This document shows positions 1 to 8,693 of a stretch of DNA of 49,585 nt, piece by piece. A model generated the notes under the pieces. It made no database searches. It worked only from the letters and a program-made list of their open reading frames with translations, and was not told the DNA's origin. How positions within the stretch are numbered: the first letter of the stretch is position 1; each line of letters opens with the position of its first letter. This DNA comes from Verrucomicrobiaceae bacterium UBA2429. GTDB taxonomy: Bacteria > Verrucomicrobiota > Verrucomicrobiia > Verrucomicrobiales > Verrucomicrobiaceae. The stretch is taken from NCBI GenBank assembly GCA_002343505.1, contig DDQZ01000111.1:1-49585 (forward strand), written 5' to 3'. The position numbers and the translations under genes are program-made.

Positions 1-29
1 AACGCCGGGATGCAAAGCGTCCCGGCGTT
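1..29. terminator. Hairpin at the window edge, terminator-like
   Basis: Bases 1-10 (AACGCCGGGA) are the exact reverse complement of bases 20-29, leaving a 9-nt loop. This is a strong GC-rich stem. No T-tract follows on the + strand, and the flank needed to judge the - strand lies outside the window. It probably ends a gene just left of the window, but it could be a structured element of another kind. Confidence 0.45.
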
Positions 30-140
30 CCGGAGCCGCCGCCGCCCGATGCGGCAGGAAGCCTGCGGGCACAGCGCGCGCCGCGCACCGTGGCGGCATG
101 AAGCGCGCCCTCCTTTCCGCCCGTCAACGACGGCGGCAAG

Positions 141-788
141 GTGAAGATGGGCCTGGCGGAGAGGAGCAACCTCCAGTTCGGAGCCTTTGTGCAGAACTAT
201 GTGGAGAACACCACAGGCAACCCGAACTTCACCAGCCCGCAACCACCGCTGGCGGATGTGTCCGCCGGTCTGGCGGCCTTCAACACCAAGGTGAACGAGG
301 TGCTGGCGCTGGAATCCCAACTGCGCACCTCTGTGGCCCAGCGCGACAGTCTGCGGGCCAACCTGGAGGTGCTGATGAACGCCAGCGCCGCCTATGTGCA
401 GCAGGCCAGCAACGGCAACAAGGCCATCATCCAGAGCAGCGGCCTGGGCGTGCGCAACCCGCGCACCAACGTCCACGTCCTGGGCACGCCGGGCAACCTG
501 CGCCTGACCCTGACCTCCAACCCCGGCCAGCCGGCCACCGTCTCGGTGACGGTGACGGGCCAGACGCTGCACTTCCACTTCGGCATCCCGCGCGGCCTGA
601 CCGGGGAGCAGGGTCCGCCGGGGGAGGTGACGGAGCAGGAGCTGGCGGACGGGCTGGAGACGCGCGCTTTTGCCATCCCGAGTGTGGGCACGCTGGACCA
701 GTCGGCGGAGCCGGAGTATTCGCCGACGCAGGCGCAGGACATCATCAACACGCTCAACGCGCTGATCACGGCGCTGAAGGGGAGCTGA
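141..788 (+). CDS. Collagen-like secreted or structural protein, start region probably frameshifted
   Basis: The ORF gives 215 aa from a GTG at 141. The N-terminal part (to about residue 100) is helical with a GNPNF motif. A beta-rich stretch follows (about 105-140), then a short collagen/tail-fibre-like segment, GIPRGLTGEQGPPGEV, near 145-160, and a helical C-terminus. The architecture recalls tail-fibre-type proteins and the repeat-bearing secreted proteins common in Verrucomicrobia; the exact role is unknown. The in-frame stop at 99-101 rules out an earlier start in this frame. An ATG at 98 opens a different frame, and one fewer C at 120-122 would join it to this ORF. The true gene may therefore be 98-788 with an indel. 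No other phage genes are nearby. The sequence after the stop (789-964) holds nothing I recognise. Confidence 0.65.
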   Translation: MKMGLAERSNLQFGAFVQNYVENTTGNPNFTSPQPPLADVSAGLAAFNTKVNEVLALESQLRTSVAQRDSLRANLEVLMNASAAYVQQASNGNKAIIQSSGLGVRNPRTNVHVLGTPGNLRLTLTSNPGQPATVSVTVTGQTLHFHFGIPRGLTGEQGPPGEVTEQELADGLETRAFAIPSVGTLDQSAEPEYSPTQAQDIINTLNALITALKGS

Positions 789-964
789 GGGCGCGGGGCC
801 GGGAGGCGGGCGGCGCTCTGGCGCTGAGGCTGGCGGCGCGCCGGAGCCACTCCGCGCGCGCCACCACTTTTTGCGGGTCTTGGAGTGTTGGAGCGATGAC
901 GCTGTCTTTCCAATGCTCCCGCCTCCATGACTCCAATGGGGCATGGCTTCACAAAGGCGGCGGC

Positions 965-3274
965 TCAGCGCTGGAGCATCTGGAGGAGGTGCTGCGCGTC
1001 GTGGAATGCGGGGTCGCGGCTGAGGGCCTGGCGGGCGGCGTGGATGGCCGCCTCTTTCTGACCGAGGCGTGCGTGGATGGTGGCGCGGGCGTAAGGGATG
1101 CCGGGGTCGCGCGGGTCGGTCTTCTCGCCTTGAAAGAGCGCGGCGATGGCTTCCTCGGGCTGGTTTTCGCCATTGAGGGCGAGGCCGAGATTGTACCAGG
1201 CGCGGGCGAAGGCGGGGTCAAGCCGCACGGTCTCGCGCAGGGCGGCGATGGTGCCGGGCATGTCCCCGGTCTCGCTGAGGGCGAGTCCGAGGGCGTAGTG
1301 GTACTCGGCATGGCGCGGGGCGAGGCGGATGGCATCGCGCAATTTGGCGATGGTTTTGGGGGTGTCGCCGGCGGCATTGTAGAGCATGGCGAGATCGTGA
1401 TGGAAGGGGGGGGAGTTTGGGTCCCACTCGACGGCGGTGCGCATGTGCTGGATGGCTTTGGGCAAATCCCGCCGGGCGTAATGATACTGGCCGAGCTGCA
1501 TCTGGCCGCTGGGCTGGTCGGAGTTCAGCCGGAGCATGTGCTGGAGGTCCTGCCCGGCGGCGGAGGCGGGGTCGAGCGTCTCGCGCAAGGCCCAGGCGGC
1601 GGTGACGCGGACGCTGCGGGCGGTGTCCTCCAGGAGTTTTTCGACCCGGCTGCGGATGCGGCCATCCGCGAGGGCGGGCTCAATCACGCGGGCGGCGGAC
1701 TGGCGCACGAGCGGATGCGGGTGGTCGAGTTGTGCGGCCACGGCCTCCTGGACGCGCGGCTCGCTGATCCAGCGGTCGAGGGTGAGTGTTGCGCTGGCTT
1801 TCCAGTGGGGGATTTCATCGCTTTGGAGCAGGGCCAGCAGTCCGTCCCGTCCGCTGGCTTTGCCCTGGCGGGCCTCGGCCATGGCGAAGGCGCGCTTGCG
1901 GGTGTGGCGCTCCATTTTCGGGCCGTACCATTGGTCCACGGCGGCGATGGCCCAGTCCACGGTTTGATCCTGGTGGCATTTGTTGCAGGCGTTGGGGACG
2001 CCGTGCTCCTTGGTGAGCAGAGGGTCGGGGATGACGAAGCCGTGGTCATGGCGGGGATCACGCTGCATGTAGGTGGTCTGGGACATGTGGCAGTTGACGC
2101 ATTGGTTGCCGGTGCTGCCGGCTTTGTGAAAGCTGTGGACTTCGGGCAGGATGGGCGGGGAATTGGGGAAGCCGCCGGGGGTGTGGCACCTCATGCAGAG
2201 CTGGTTGCCGGGCAGGATGGTCCGCATGCTGTGCATGTCGTGGCAGTCCATGCAGCGGACTCCGGCGTGGTGCATGCGGCTGCTGAGGAAGGAGGCGAAC
2301 TCGTAGTTCTCATCGCGGATCTGGCCGTCGGGGTGGTAGATGTCGGAAGGGTCGGTGATGGTGAGCAGGTAGTGGTCCCAGAAGGATTCGCCGGGGACGA
2401 AGTCGCCGGTGATCTCGCCGCGCCGGGCGTGGCAGCCGGCGCAGTTTTCGATGTGCTGGTCGCGGGTCCATTTGACGAGATGGGGGTCGCCTTTTTCTTC
2501 CTGGTGGGCGCGCTGCCAGTCGTCGTGCGCTTTCATGGGGCCGTGGCAGGACTCGCAACTGACGGTGAGCTGGGCCATGGCGGTGTGGTAGCTGTCGGTG
2601 GCGGGATCGTAGTTTTTGCGCAGGCGTGTGTTGTGGCAGGAGGCGCACATTTGATTCCACACCATGCCGCGCCCGGTCCAGTGGCCCCATTCGCCGGGTT
2701 TCCGATCCTCGTCGCCATAGACGTTGAACCAGTCGCCTTTGTGCGGATCAAAGCAGGCCTCCATGGCGTGCAGGCGGCCGCCGGTGCCGTGGACGAGGAA
2801 CTGGCGGAGGGGATCGTGCCCGATGACGCGCTCGACTTTCCAGGGCTCGCGGCGGCCGTCGAAACCGAGGGAGAGGATTTCGAAAACGCCGCCGTTTTTG
2901 CGCGCCTCGGTGGTCTGGCTGCCGTGCTGGAAGCTCTGCGCGGGGTCGAAGGCGGCGAGGTCGAGCGCGGGGTCGGGCAGGCGCTCGGCGAGGCCGTGGT
3001 TGGAGCTTTTCCACTTCGCGTGCTCGGCGGCGTGGCACCCGGCGCAGGAGGCGTCCCCGGCGTATTGGGCGAAGGCGGCTTTTTCCTCCGGCATGACATA
3101 GGGGGTGATCTTCGCCTCGGGGGCGGATGGACTGACCGGAAGAGGGATGTGATCCGCCTGTGGCAGGAGCAGCCACGCCACCAGGGCGATGAAGCCGGCG
3201 ATGCCGAGCAGCAGGGGCAGCGCACTGCTGCGGCTGGCGGCTGGCGGGGCGGCTGACGGCTTGGATTTGCTCAT
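965..3274 (-). CDS. Octaheme c-type cytochrome with HEAT and TPR repeats
   Basis: The 769-aa product has a short cytoplasmic N-terminus and one membrane or signal-anchor helix (about 18-37). Eight CxxCH haem sites follow, at 77, 210, 240, 278, 341, 360, 392 and 430. After the last haem come HEAT-like helical repeats (about 470-590) and several TPRs up to the C-terminus (about 595-769). The haem part resembles the cytochrome c554-like multihaem proteins (Pfam Cytochrome_C554 type). The likely place is the periplasmic face of the inner membrane, where the repeats could hold a partner protein. A redox role is firm from the haem motifs; the substrate is not known. It may be a nitrogen or sulfur oxyanion enzyme or only an electron carrier. 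No partner reductase or cytochrome-maturation gene lies beside it. The gene reads alone, divergent from the L,D-transpeptidase set. Confidence 0.85.
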   Translation of the reverse strand: MSKSKPSAAPPAASRSSALPLLLGIAGFIALVAWLLLPQADHIPLPVSPSAPEAKITPYVMPEEKAAFAQYAGDASCAGCHAAEHAKWKSSNHGLAERLPDPALDLAAFDPAQSFQHGSQTTEARKNGGVFEILSLGFDGRREPWKVERVIGHDPLRQFLVHGTGGRLHAMEACFDPHKGDWFNVYGDEDRKPGEWGHWTGRGMVWNQMCASCHNTRLRKNYDPATDSYHTAMAQLTVSCESCHGPMKAHDDWQRAHQEEKGDPHLVKWTRDQHIENCAGCHARRGEITGDFVPGESFWDHYLLTITDPSDIYHPDGQIRDENYEFASFLSSRMHHAGVRCMDCHDMHSMRTILPGNQLCMRCHTPGGFPNSPPILPEVHSFHKAGSTGNQCVNCHMSQTTYMQRDPRHDHGFVIPDPLLTKEHGVPNACNKCHQDQTVDWAIAAVDQWYGPKMERHTRKRAFAMAEARQGKASGRDGLLALLQSDEIPHWKASATLTLDRWISEPRVQEAVAAQLDHPHPLVRQSAARVIEPALADGRIRSRVEKLLEDTARSVRVTAAWALRETLDPASAAGQDLQHMLRLNSDQPSGQMQLGQYHYARRDLPKAIQHMRTAVEWDPNSPPFHHDLAMLYNAAGDTPKTIAKLRDAIRLAPRHAEYHYALGLALSETGDMPGTIAALRETVRLDPAFARAWYNLGLALNGENQPEEAIAALFQGEKTDPRDPGIPYARATIHARLGQKEAAIHAARQALSRDPAFHDAQHLLQMLQR

Positions 3275-3398
3275 TCCAGGCTATTACGCGGGAGGGCGGC
3301 GGGTGTCCAAAGTTTCGTGGAACCATTGGACAGGCGGGAGGCGTTGCTTCATTCTGGCGGGCCATTTCCCGCCCCCTGAAAAACCCCCGCTTTTTTCG

Positions 3399-4001
3399 AT
3401 GACCGAACTCCGCCTGACTTTCTGCGCGCTCGTGCTGGCCGCGCTGTGCTCGTGTGTGTCCACTTCCGGCCCGCGCGGCGAGACGCAGTATCTGGAGGCT
3501 TTCCACCCGTCCGCCGTGCCGACCTCGGCTTTGTACAACCAGGACCTGGACTCCTACTGGGATGGCGACGGGATGAGCGGGCCGCCGAGTGTGACGATAG
3601 ACCTGAGCGACCAGAAGGCCTACTTTTACAAAGGCGGCCAGCTCGCGGGCGTGTCGGCGCTGTCCACCGGGGATGAGAAGCACCCGACCATCACGGGGAA
3701 CTTCAAAATCATCCAGAAGAACCAGTGGCACAAATCCAACCTGTACGGGGACTTTGTGGACGCCTACGGCAACGTGGTGGTGGCGAACATAGACGTGACG
3801 AAGGACAAGCCGCCGCCCGGCACGCGCTTCGAGGGGTCGAAGATGCATTACTTCATGCGCTTCCACGGCGGCACGGGCATGCACGAGGGCTTCCTGCCCG
3901 GCTACCCGGCGTCCCACGGCTGCGTGCGCATGCCGGGCAGGATGGCGGCCATTTTTTACAACAATGTGGAGGTGGGCACGCCCGTGACGGTGCGGCCCTG
4001 A
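3399..4001 (+). CDS. L,D-transpeptidase (YkuD domain), probable lipoprotein
   Basis: The 200-aa product crosslinks peptidoglycan stem peptides or attaches proteins to them, outside the cytoplasmic membrane. It starts with a hydrophobic signal ending LAALCSC, so lipidation at Cys17 or Cys19 is likely. The catalytic YkuD signature is present: His156, then 15 residues, then SHGCVRM at 172-178 with nucleophile Cys175. The in-frame ORF opens upstream at 3189, but the ATG at 3399 is the only start that places a proper signal peptide first. An AT-poor leader with a GGCGGG/CCCGCC hairpin precedes it. The rhodanese gene begins 15 bp after the stop, which suggests cotranscription. Confidence 0.88.
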   Translation: MTELRLTFCALVLAALCSCVSTSGPRGETQYLEAFHPSAVPTSALYNQDLDSYWDGDGMSGPPSVTIDLSDQKAYFYKGGQLAGVSALSTGDEKHPTITGNFKIIQKNQWHKSNLYGDFVDAYGNVVVANIDVTKDKPPPGTRFEGSKMHYFMRFHGGTGMHEGFLPGYPASHGCVRMPGRMAAIFYNNVEVGTPVTVRP

Positions 4002-4016
4002 TCCGGGAGCGAGGTG

Positions 4017-4364
4017 ATGAATCCGCAGGAACTGCCGCTCGAAATCAGCGTGGATGACACGAGCTATCTGCTGACGAGGCCCGGCGCGCCGCCGCCGCGC
4101 CTCATAGACTGCCGCGAGCAGGACGAGTGGCAGGTGTGCAGGCTGGAGGGCGCCGAGCTGGTGCCGCTCTCCGCCTTCGGGGAGCTGGCGCCGCAAAGGT
4201 TCACCGACATCCACGAGCACCTCATCATCTACTGCCACCACGGCATGAGGAGCCAGCGCGCGGCGGCTTGGCTGCGCCAGCACGGCTTCCGCAACGCGCA
4301 GTCCATGCGCGGCGGCATTGACGCCTGGGCCGACCTCATTGACCCCGCCATGCCCCGCTACTGA
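4017..4364 (+). CDS. Single-domain rhodanese-like protein
   Basis: The 115-aa product is one rhodanese domain. The active-site loop is CHHGMRS at 73-79, with Cys73 as the sulfur-carrying nucleophile, and the typical RGGIDAW signature follows near 98-104. Single-domain rhodaneses (GlpE/PspE type) move sulfane sulfur from thiosulfate or persulfides to a thiol or cyanide acceptor, normally in the cytoplasm. A GTG at 4014 directly precedes the ATG at 4017. I chose the ATG because GGAG at 4006-4009 is correctly spaced for it. It lies 15 bp after the L,D-transpeptidase stop and 5 bp before the DUF1802 gene, so the three probably form one operon. The physiological acceptor is unknown. Confidence 0.9.
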   Translation: MNPQELPLEISVDDTSYLLTRPGAPPPRLIDCREQDEWQVCRLEGAELVPLSAFGELAPQRFTDIHEHLIIYCHHGMRSQRAAAWLRQHGFRNAQSMRGGIDAWADLIDPAMPRY

Positions 4365-4369
4365 CGCCC

Positions 4370-4957
4370 ATGACAGACTCCCCTGCCCTGCCCGCCCCGG
4401 AAAACGCCACCGGCTTCAAAGAATGGGCGCTCGTCTGCGACCTGCTGGTCCAGGGAAAACAGACGGTCATCCTGCGCAAAGGCGGCATTCACGAGGGGCG
4501 CGGCGGCTTTGAATGGAAGCACCGGGGCTTTTTCCTTTTCCCCACCTGGTTCCACACCCAGGCGGAGAAACTGCGCGGCGAGTCTCCGCAGACGAGCTTC
4601 CCGCCGGAGGAGGAGCGGACCAGCGTGGATGTGGGCGGCTACGCCACGCTGGAGCAGGTGTGGAAAGTCACCGACTGGGCCAGGGTGGAGTCCATATCCC
4701 GTTTTCATGCATGGAATGAGGAGGTGGTGCGCGAGCGCTTCGTCTATGACGAGGAAAGCTGCCTGCACATCGCCCTGGTGCGCGCCTGGCGGCTGCCGGG
4801 GCGCTGGACTTTTCCATATTCCAAAAGCTACGGCGGCTGCCGCTCCTGGGTGAGCCTGCCTGCGGAAGGACTCGATCTCCTGCCCCAAGCCAGCCCCGCC
4901 ATGTCCGAAGCCGAATGGCAGCAGACCGCCGGCGAACTGCGCGCGCTGCTGGACTGA
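4370..4957 (+). CDS. DUF1802 family protein
   Basis: The 195-aa product carries the DUF1802 pattern: an N-terminal FKEWALVCDLL segment, then ILRKGGIHEG and FFLFPTWFHT (about 15-65), and a conserved C-terminal region with W/R-rich positions. The family has no established function. The protein has no signal peptide or membrane helix and is probably cytoplasmic. It begins 5 bp after the rhodanese stop and is the last gene of that run. A 96-bp gap then leads to the ribulokinase. Confidence 0.82.
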   Translation: MTDSPALPAPENATGFKEWALVCDLLVQGKQTVILRKGGIHEGRGGFEWKHRGFFLFPTWFHTQAEKLRGESPQTSFPPEEERTSVDVGGYATLEQVWKVTDWARVESISRFHAWNEEVVRERFVYDEESCLHIALVRAWRLPGRWTFPYSKSYGGCRSWVSLPAEGLDLLPQASPAMSEAEWQQTAGELRALLD

Positions 4958-5053
4958 GGCGGACGGCGGCCCCTGGCGCGCGGGTGTCTTTTCGTGGCGC
5001 GCTGATTTTTCGCTTTCCCAAGCTGGCGTCCGCTCCCTACCTTGGCGGCCCGC

Positions 5054-6733
5054 ATGAAACAGTACGCACTCGGCATAGACTACGGCACCAACTCCTGCCG
5101 CTCCCTCCTCATTGACCTCGCCGACGGCGCGGAGATCGGCTCCAGCGTTTTCAATTATCCCTCCGGTGAGATGGGCGTGCTGCTCGACCCGAAGGATCCT
5201 CATGTGGCCCGCCAGAATCCACAAGACTACCTTGACGGTCTCATCGCCGTGACACACGGCGGTCTCAAACAGGCCGTTGGCAAAGTGCCCGGCTTCTCGC
5301 CATCTCAAGTCGTCGGCATCGGCATAGACACCACCGGCAGCACGCCCATCCCGGTGAACCGCGAGGGCACTCCGCTTGGCCTGCTGCCTGAATTCAAAGA
5401 CAACCTCAATGCCATGGTCTGGCTGTGGAAGGACCACACCGCGCATGCCGAAGCCGCCGAGATCACCGCGCTGGCGCATGAAATGCGGCCGCACATCATC
5501 GCCAAATGCGGCGGCATCTACTCCAGCGAATGGTTTTGGAGCAAAATCTTGCGCCTGCGCCGCTGCGACCCGCAAGTGTTCGAGTCCGCCTTCAGCTTTG
5601 TGGAGCATTGCGACTGGCTGCCCGCCGTGCTGGCGGGCGACACCAACCCTCTCACCCTCAAGCGCGGTGTCTGCGCCGCCGGGCACAAGGCCATGTTCAG
5701 CACCGAATGGGGCGGCCTGCCGGACAAGGAATTCCTCGCACAGCTCGACCCCTCGCTGGGCGATCTGCGCGACCGTCTTTACAGCGAGGCGCACACCTCT
5801 GACACACGCGCCGGGAGTCTTTGCGCCGAGTGGGCGGCAAAGCTCGGCCTGCCCGAAGGCACCGCCATCGCCGTCGGCGCCTTCGACGCGCACATGGGCG
5901 CGGTGGGCGCCGGCGCCAAAGAGGGCACGCTGGTGAAAATCCTCGGCACCAGCACCTGCGATCTCATGATCACGCCCAACGACAAGCCCCTGGCCGACAT
6001 CCCCGGCGTCTGCGGCATCGTCAATGGCAGCGTGCTCCCGGGTTTCTTCGGCATCGAGGCCGGCCAGAGCGCGGTGGGCGATCTTTTTCTCTGGCTCGTC
6101 AACCACCTCGTGCCCGAGAGCTACGGCGCCACCACCGGCGAAAAATTCGCCGCCATGGAAAAAGCCCTCTCCGCCCAAAAACCCGGCGCCAGCGGCCTGC
6201 TCGCGCTCGACTGGAACAATGGCAACAGAACCGTGCTCGTTGACGCCCGCCTCACCGGCCTGCTGCTCGGCCAGACCCTGCACACCGAAGCCCATGAGAT
6301 TTACCGCGCCTACATCGAGGCCACCGCCTTCGGCGCGCTCACCATCATCCGGCGCGTCGAGGAGCACGGCGTCAAGATTGACGAGATCATCAACACCGGC
6401 GGCCTCTCCATCAAAAACGCCGCCCTCATGCAGATCTACGCCGATGTCATCGGCAAGCCCATGAAAGTCAGCCAAAGCGAGCAAACCTGCGCCCTCGGCG
6501 CCGCCATCTTCGGCGCGGCAGCCGCCGGCGTGGACAGCATCGGCGCCCTCCAAGCCCGCGTCACCGCCGTGCGTGAAAAGGTGTACCATCCCATCCCCGA
6601 AAACGCGGCTGTTTATCAAGAGTTGTATGCATTGTATAGAACGCTGCACGACGCCTTCGGCACACGCGAATGGAGCGGCAACCTCCACCGCGTCATGAAG
6701 CGCCTGCTGGAGATCCGCGCGGGGCAGGGTTGA
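5054..6733 (+). CDS. araB: L-ribulokinase, FGGY family
   Basis: The 559-aa product matches the usual length of AraB-type ribulokinases, which phosphorylate L-ribulose to L-ribulose 5-phosphate in the cytoplasm. The N-terminus has the actin-fold phosphate loop GIDYGTNSCRS (7-17). Substrate-side signatures include DTTGSTPIP and the W-rich WLWKDHT segment. The C-terminal half carries GTSTCDLM, GIEAGQSAVGD and the closing NTGGLSIKN adenosine-site motif. The ATG at 5054 was preferred over an in-frame TTG at 5042. A FGGY kinase with a different sugar is possible, but the ribulokinase-type motifs are strong. No isomerase (araA), epimerase (araD) or regulator is adjacent, so the pathway partners must lie elsewhere. 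The convergent sulfatase stop is 20 bp away. Confidence 0.88.
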   Translation: MKQYALGIDYGTNSCRSLLIDLADGAEIGSSVFNYPSGEMGVLLDPKDPHVARQNPQDYLDGLIAVTHGGLKQAVGKVPGFSPSQVVGIGIDTTGSTPIPVNREGTPLGLLPEFKDNLNAMVWLWKDHTAHAEAAEITALAHEMRPHIIAKCGGIYSSEWFWSKILRLRRCDPQVFESAFSFVEHCDWLPAVLAGDTNPLTLKRGVCAAGHKAMFSTEWGGLPDKEFLAQLDPSLGDLRDRLYSEAHTSDTRAGSLCAEWAAKLGLPEGTAIAVGAFDAHMGAVGAGAKEGTLVKILGTSTCDLMITPNDKPLADIPGVCGIVNGSVLPGFFGIEAGQSAVGDLFLWLVNHLVPESYGATTGEKFAAMEKALSAQKPGASGLLALDWNNGNRTVLVDARLTGLLLGQTLHTEAHEIYRAYIEATAFGALTIIRRVEEHGVKIDEIINTGGLSIKNAALMQIYADVIGKPMKVSQSEQTCALGAAIFGAAAAGVDSIGALQARVTAVREKVYHPIPENAAVYQELYALYRTLHDAFGTREWSGNLHRVMKRLLEIRAGQG

Positions 6734-6753
6734 GCGCTCTCCGATCCCCCGCT

Positions 6754-8559
6754 TTACTCAAGCAGCGTCAGCGTCACGCGGCGCACATCCATGACGGATT
6801 TGCCGGGGATTTCCAGGGCGCGGAGGGTCAGTGTTCCCTGGCCGGACTCCAGGCGCATTTTGCCGAGGCTCAGCGTGCGGAACTCCTTCATCGTGCTTTC
6901 GCCGTGCGGGCGCGGCAGGGTGTCCTGGTTGGTGTAAAGCGGCGGATCCCAGCCCGGCTGCACCTTGCCGGAGAGGCGGCTGCCTTTAAACTCCAGTTCA
7001 ATGACGGAACCGGCGTCGGTCAGAGGGCAGGTGTAATCCACGCTCACGTCATAAGATCCCGCGGTGTTCACATCAATGAGCCAGACCATGCTGTCATTGA
7101 CGCTGGCCCAGTTGACGAAATATGAGCAGTTCGGAGCGCCACTGCTGCGCTGGACGCCACCGCGCGGCTCGCCGTCACGGGCGGGCAGCATGGTGACGGG
7201 AAACTCCCGCCAGCCGACAGGGAACGCGCGTGGATCAACCGCGTTGGCACCGCCTTTGCCCTTGCCCTTGCCTGCCTTTGCTGGAGATGCCGGAGCCTGG
7301 TCCGTGCCGAACATTTCCTTGCGCCACGCTTTGACCTCGGCTGCAAGGCGGGCAGCCAGATCAGGCTGCTTGTCATTGACCGGCGTCGTTTGCCCGGGAT
7401 CGGCGATCATGTCGAAAAGTTTGCCCGTGTTGTCGAGCCGGTGCGTCTGCGTACGGGCGCTTATGTTTTGATTCCAGCAGTTGAAGATCGTCCGCTCAGA
7501 CCACTCCACCGTTTGCCTGGCCAGCAGAGGAGAGAGATCGCGCCCGTCGAGGGGCTTGTCACCGACGCGGGCGACACCGGCCAGCGCGGTGAGGGTGGGC
7601 AGCAGGTCAATGGCGCCGCAAATTTGAGTGACTGTGTGTCCGGCCGGCAGTCTCGACGGCCAGCGGATGAAGCAGACGGAGCGCACGCCGCCCTCGTCCG
7701 TCTGGCCTTTCTTTCCCTTCATGCCTCCGGTCCAGCGGTTGCTGTTCGGGCCGTTGTCGGAGAAATAAACGACGATGGTGTTGTCCTCGACACCGGCCTC
7801 CTTGAGGCGGGCGAGCACGCGGCCCACATTCCAGTCCTGGTTCTCCAGCATGGCGTAGGCGCAGCGTGTCTCATCCGCCACTTCCTGTTCCGCGAGCGTG
7901 GCGAACTGGGTGAGGGGCTTGTCTTTGAAGCGCTGCCAGTCCTTTTCCGGGGCGGCCCAGGGCGAGTGGGGCGTGGTGAAAGGGATGTAGCAGAAGAAGG
8001 GCTTCGAGGAGTTCCGCCCGATGAAATCGAGGGCGCGGTCGGTGCAGACATCCACGATGTAACCGCGCGTGCGGATCATGCGCCCGTTCTCCTCCAAAGG
8101 GGCGTCAAAGTACTCGCCCCAGTGGCCGGAGGTGTGGCCGAAGTATTCATCAAATCCGCGCGCCATCGGATGATAGGGCCACTGGCTGCCATTGTGCCAT
8201 TTGCCAAAGGCTCCGGTGGCGTAACCCGCCGCTTTGAAGGCGTCGGCCAGCGTTTTCTCACCAAAGTCCAGCCGCTCCTGGCCGGTCGAGACGCCGCGCA
8301 CACCTCCGCGCGGATGATAGCGCCCGGTCAGAAACTCGGCGCGTGTCGGCGCGCAGACCGGACACACATAAAACCGGTCCAGCGTCACGCCGCCATGCGC
8401 CAGGGAGTCAATGTTCGGCGTGGCGAGCTGCTTGTTCCCGGAGGCGCCATAGTCGCCCCAGCCAGCGTCATCGGCGAGAAAGACCACCAAATTCGGCGGA
8501 GCCGCGGAAACCGGACCGGTGACAGACAAGAGGAGGGCGAGAAGGAAAAAAGCGCGCAT
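6754..8559 (-). CDS. Secreted Cys-type sulfatase with C-terminal beta domain
   Basis: The 601-aa product has a signal peptide (1-19, ending VSAA) and a sulfatase domain. Metal-binding FLADDAGWGDYG lies at 27-38. The formylglycine signature CAPTRAEFLTGR starts at Cys69, the residue expected to be converted by a maturase. FGKWHNG and YFSDNGPNS are further active-site parts. After a Lys/Gly-rich linker (about 440), a beta-rich C-terminal module (about 450-601) resembles a carbohydrate-binding or sensor-type add-on. It probably removes sulfate from polysaccharides in the periplasm or outside the cell. The ORF extends upstream to 8640, but the ATG at 8559 gives the clean signal peptide. No sulfatase-maturating enzyme is visible in the window. 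Confidence 0.9.
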   Translation of the reverse strand: MRAFFLLALLLSVTGPVSAAPPNLVVFLADDAGWGDYGASGNKQLATPNIDSLAHGGVTLDRFYVCPVCAPTRAEFLTGRYHPRGGVRGVSTGQERLDFGEKTLADAFKAAGYATGAFGKWHNGSQWPYHPMARGFDEYFGHTSGHWGEYFDAPLEENGRMIRTRGYIVDVCTDRALDFIGRNSSKPFFCYIPFTTPHSPWAAPEKDWQRFKDKPLTQFATLAEQEVADETRCAYAMLENQDWNVGRVLARLKEAGVEDNTIVVYFSDNGPNSNRWTGGMKGKKGQTDEGGVRSVCFIRWPSRLPAGHTVTQICGAIDLLPTLTALAGVARVGDKPLDGRDLSPLLARQTVEWSERTIFNCWNQNISARTQTHRLDNTGKLFDMIADPGQTTPVNDKQPDLAARLAAEVKAWRKEMFGTDQAPASPAKAGKGKGKGGANAVDPRAFPVGWREFPVTMLPARDGEPRGGVQRSSGAPNCSYFVNWASVNDSMVWLIDVNTAGSYDVSVDYTCPLTDAGSVIELEFKGSRLSGKVQPGWDPPLYTNQDTLPRPHGESTMKEFRTLSLGKMRLESGQGTLTLRALEIPGKSVMDVRRVTLTLLE

Positions 8560-8640
8560 GACGGCTGATGGGAACAGCGCAACACGGCGGGGTCTTTCGC
8601 CGATTGCCGAGCGCGCGGAGCGATGCCGCCAGCAAAGCAC

Positions 8641-8693
8641 TTGAGAGCGGGCGGCGCGGCGTTGATAGAGCCGGAGGCAATCCCTCCGACTCC
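8641..8693 (+). promoter_or_regulatory. Possible promoter and leader hairpin of the mogA-type gene
   Basis: TTGAGA at 8641-8646 and TGATAG at 8663-8668 are spaced 16 bp apart and resemble a sigma70-type promoter. Just before the start codon, CGGAGG (8672-8677) can pair with CCTCCG (8683-8688) across a 5-nt loop. This hairpin would hide the only Shine-Dalgarno-like sequence, which itself lies unusually far (16 nt) from the ATG at 8694. Both readings are by eye only. Confidence 0.3.

Noticed and set aside
141..788. Prophage tail-fibre gene
   Set aside because: The short collagen-like stretch fits, but no other phage gene, integrase or attachment site is nearby.
98..3256. 1052-codon open frame on the + strand
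   Set aside because: It starts with the wrong frame of the collagen-like gene and then runs antisense to the octaheme cytochrome. The product is low-complexity Gly/Ala/Val-rich, as expected of a GC-rich shadow frame.
4358..6688. 776-codon open frame on the - strand
   Set aside because: It is antisense to DUF1802 and ribulokinase; no family features.
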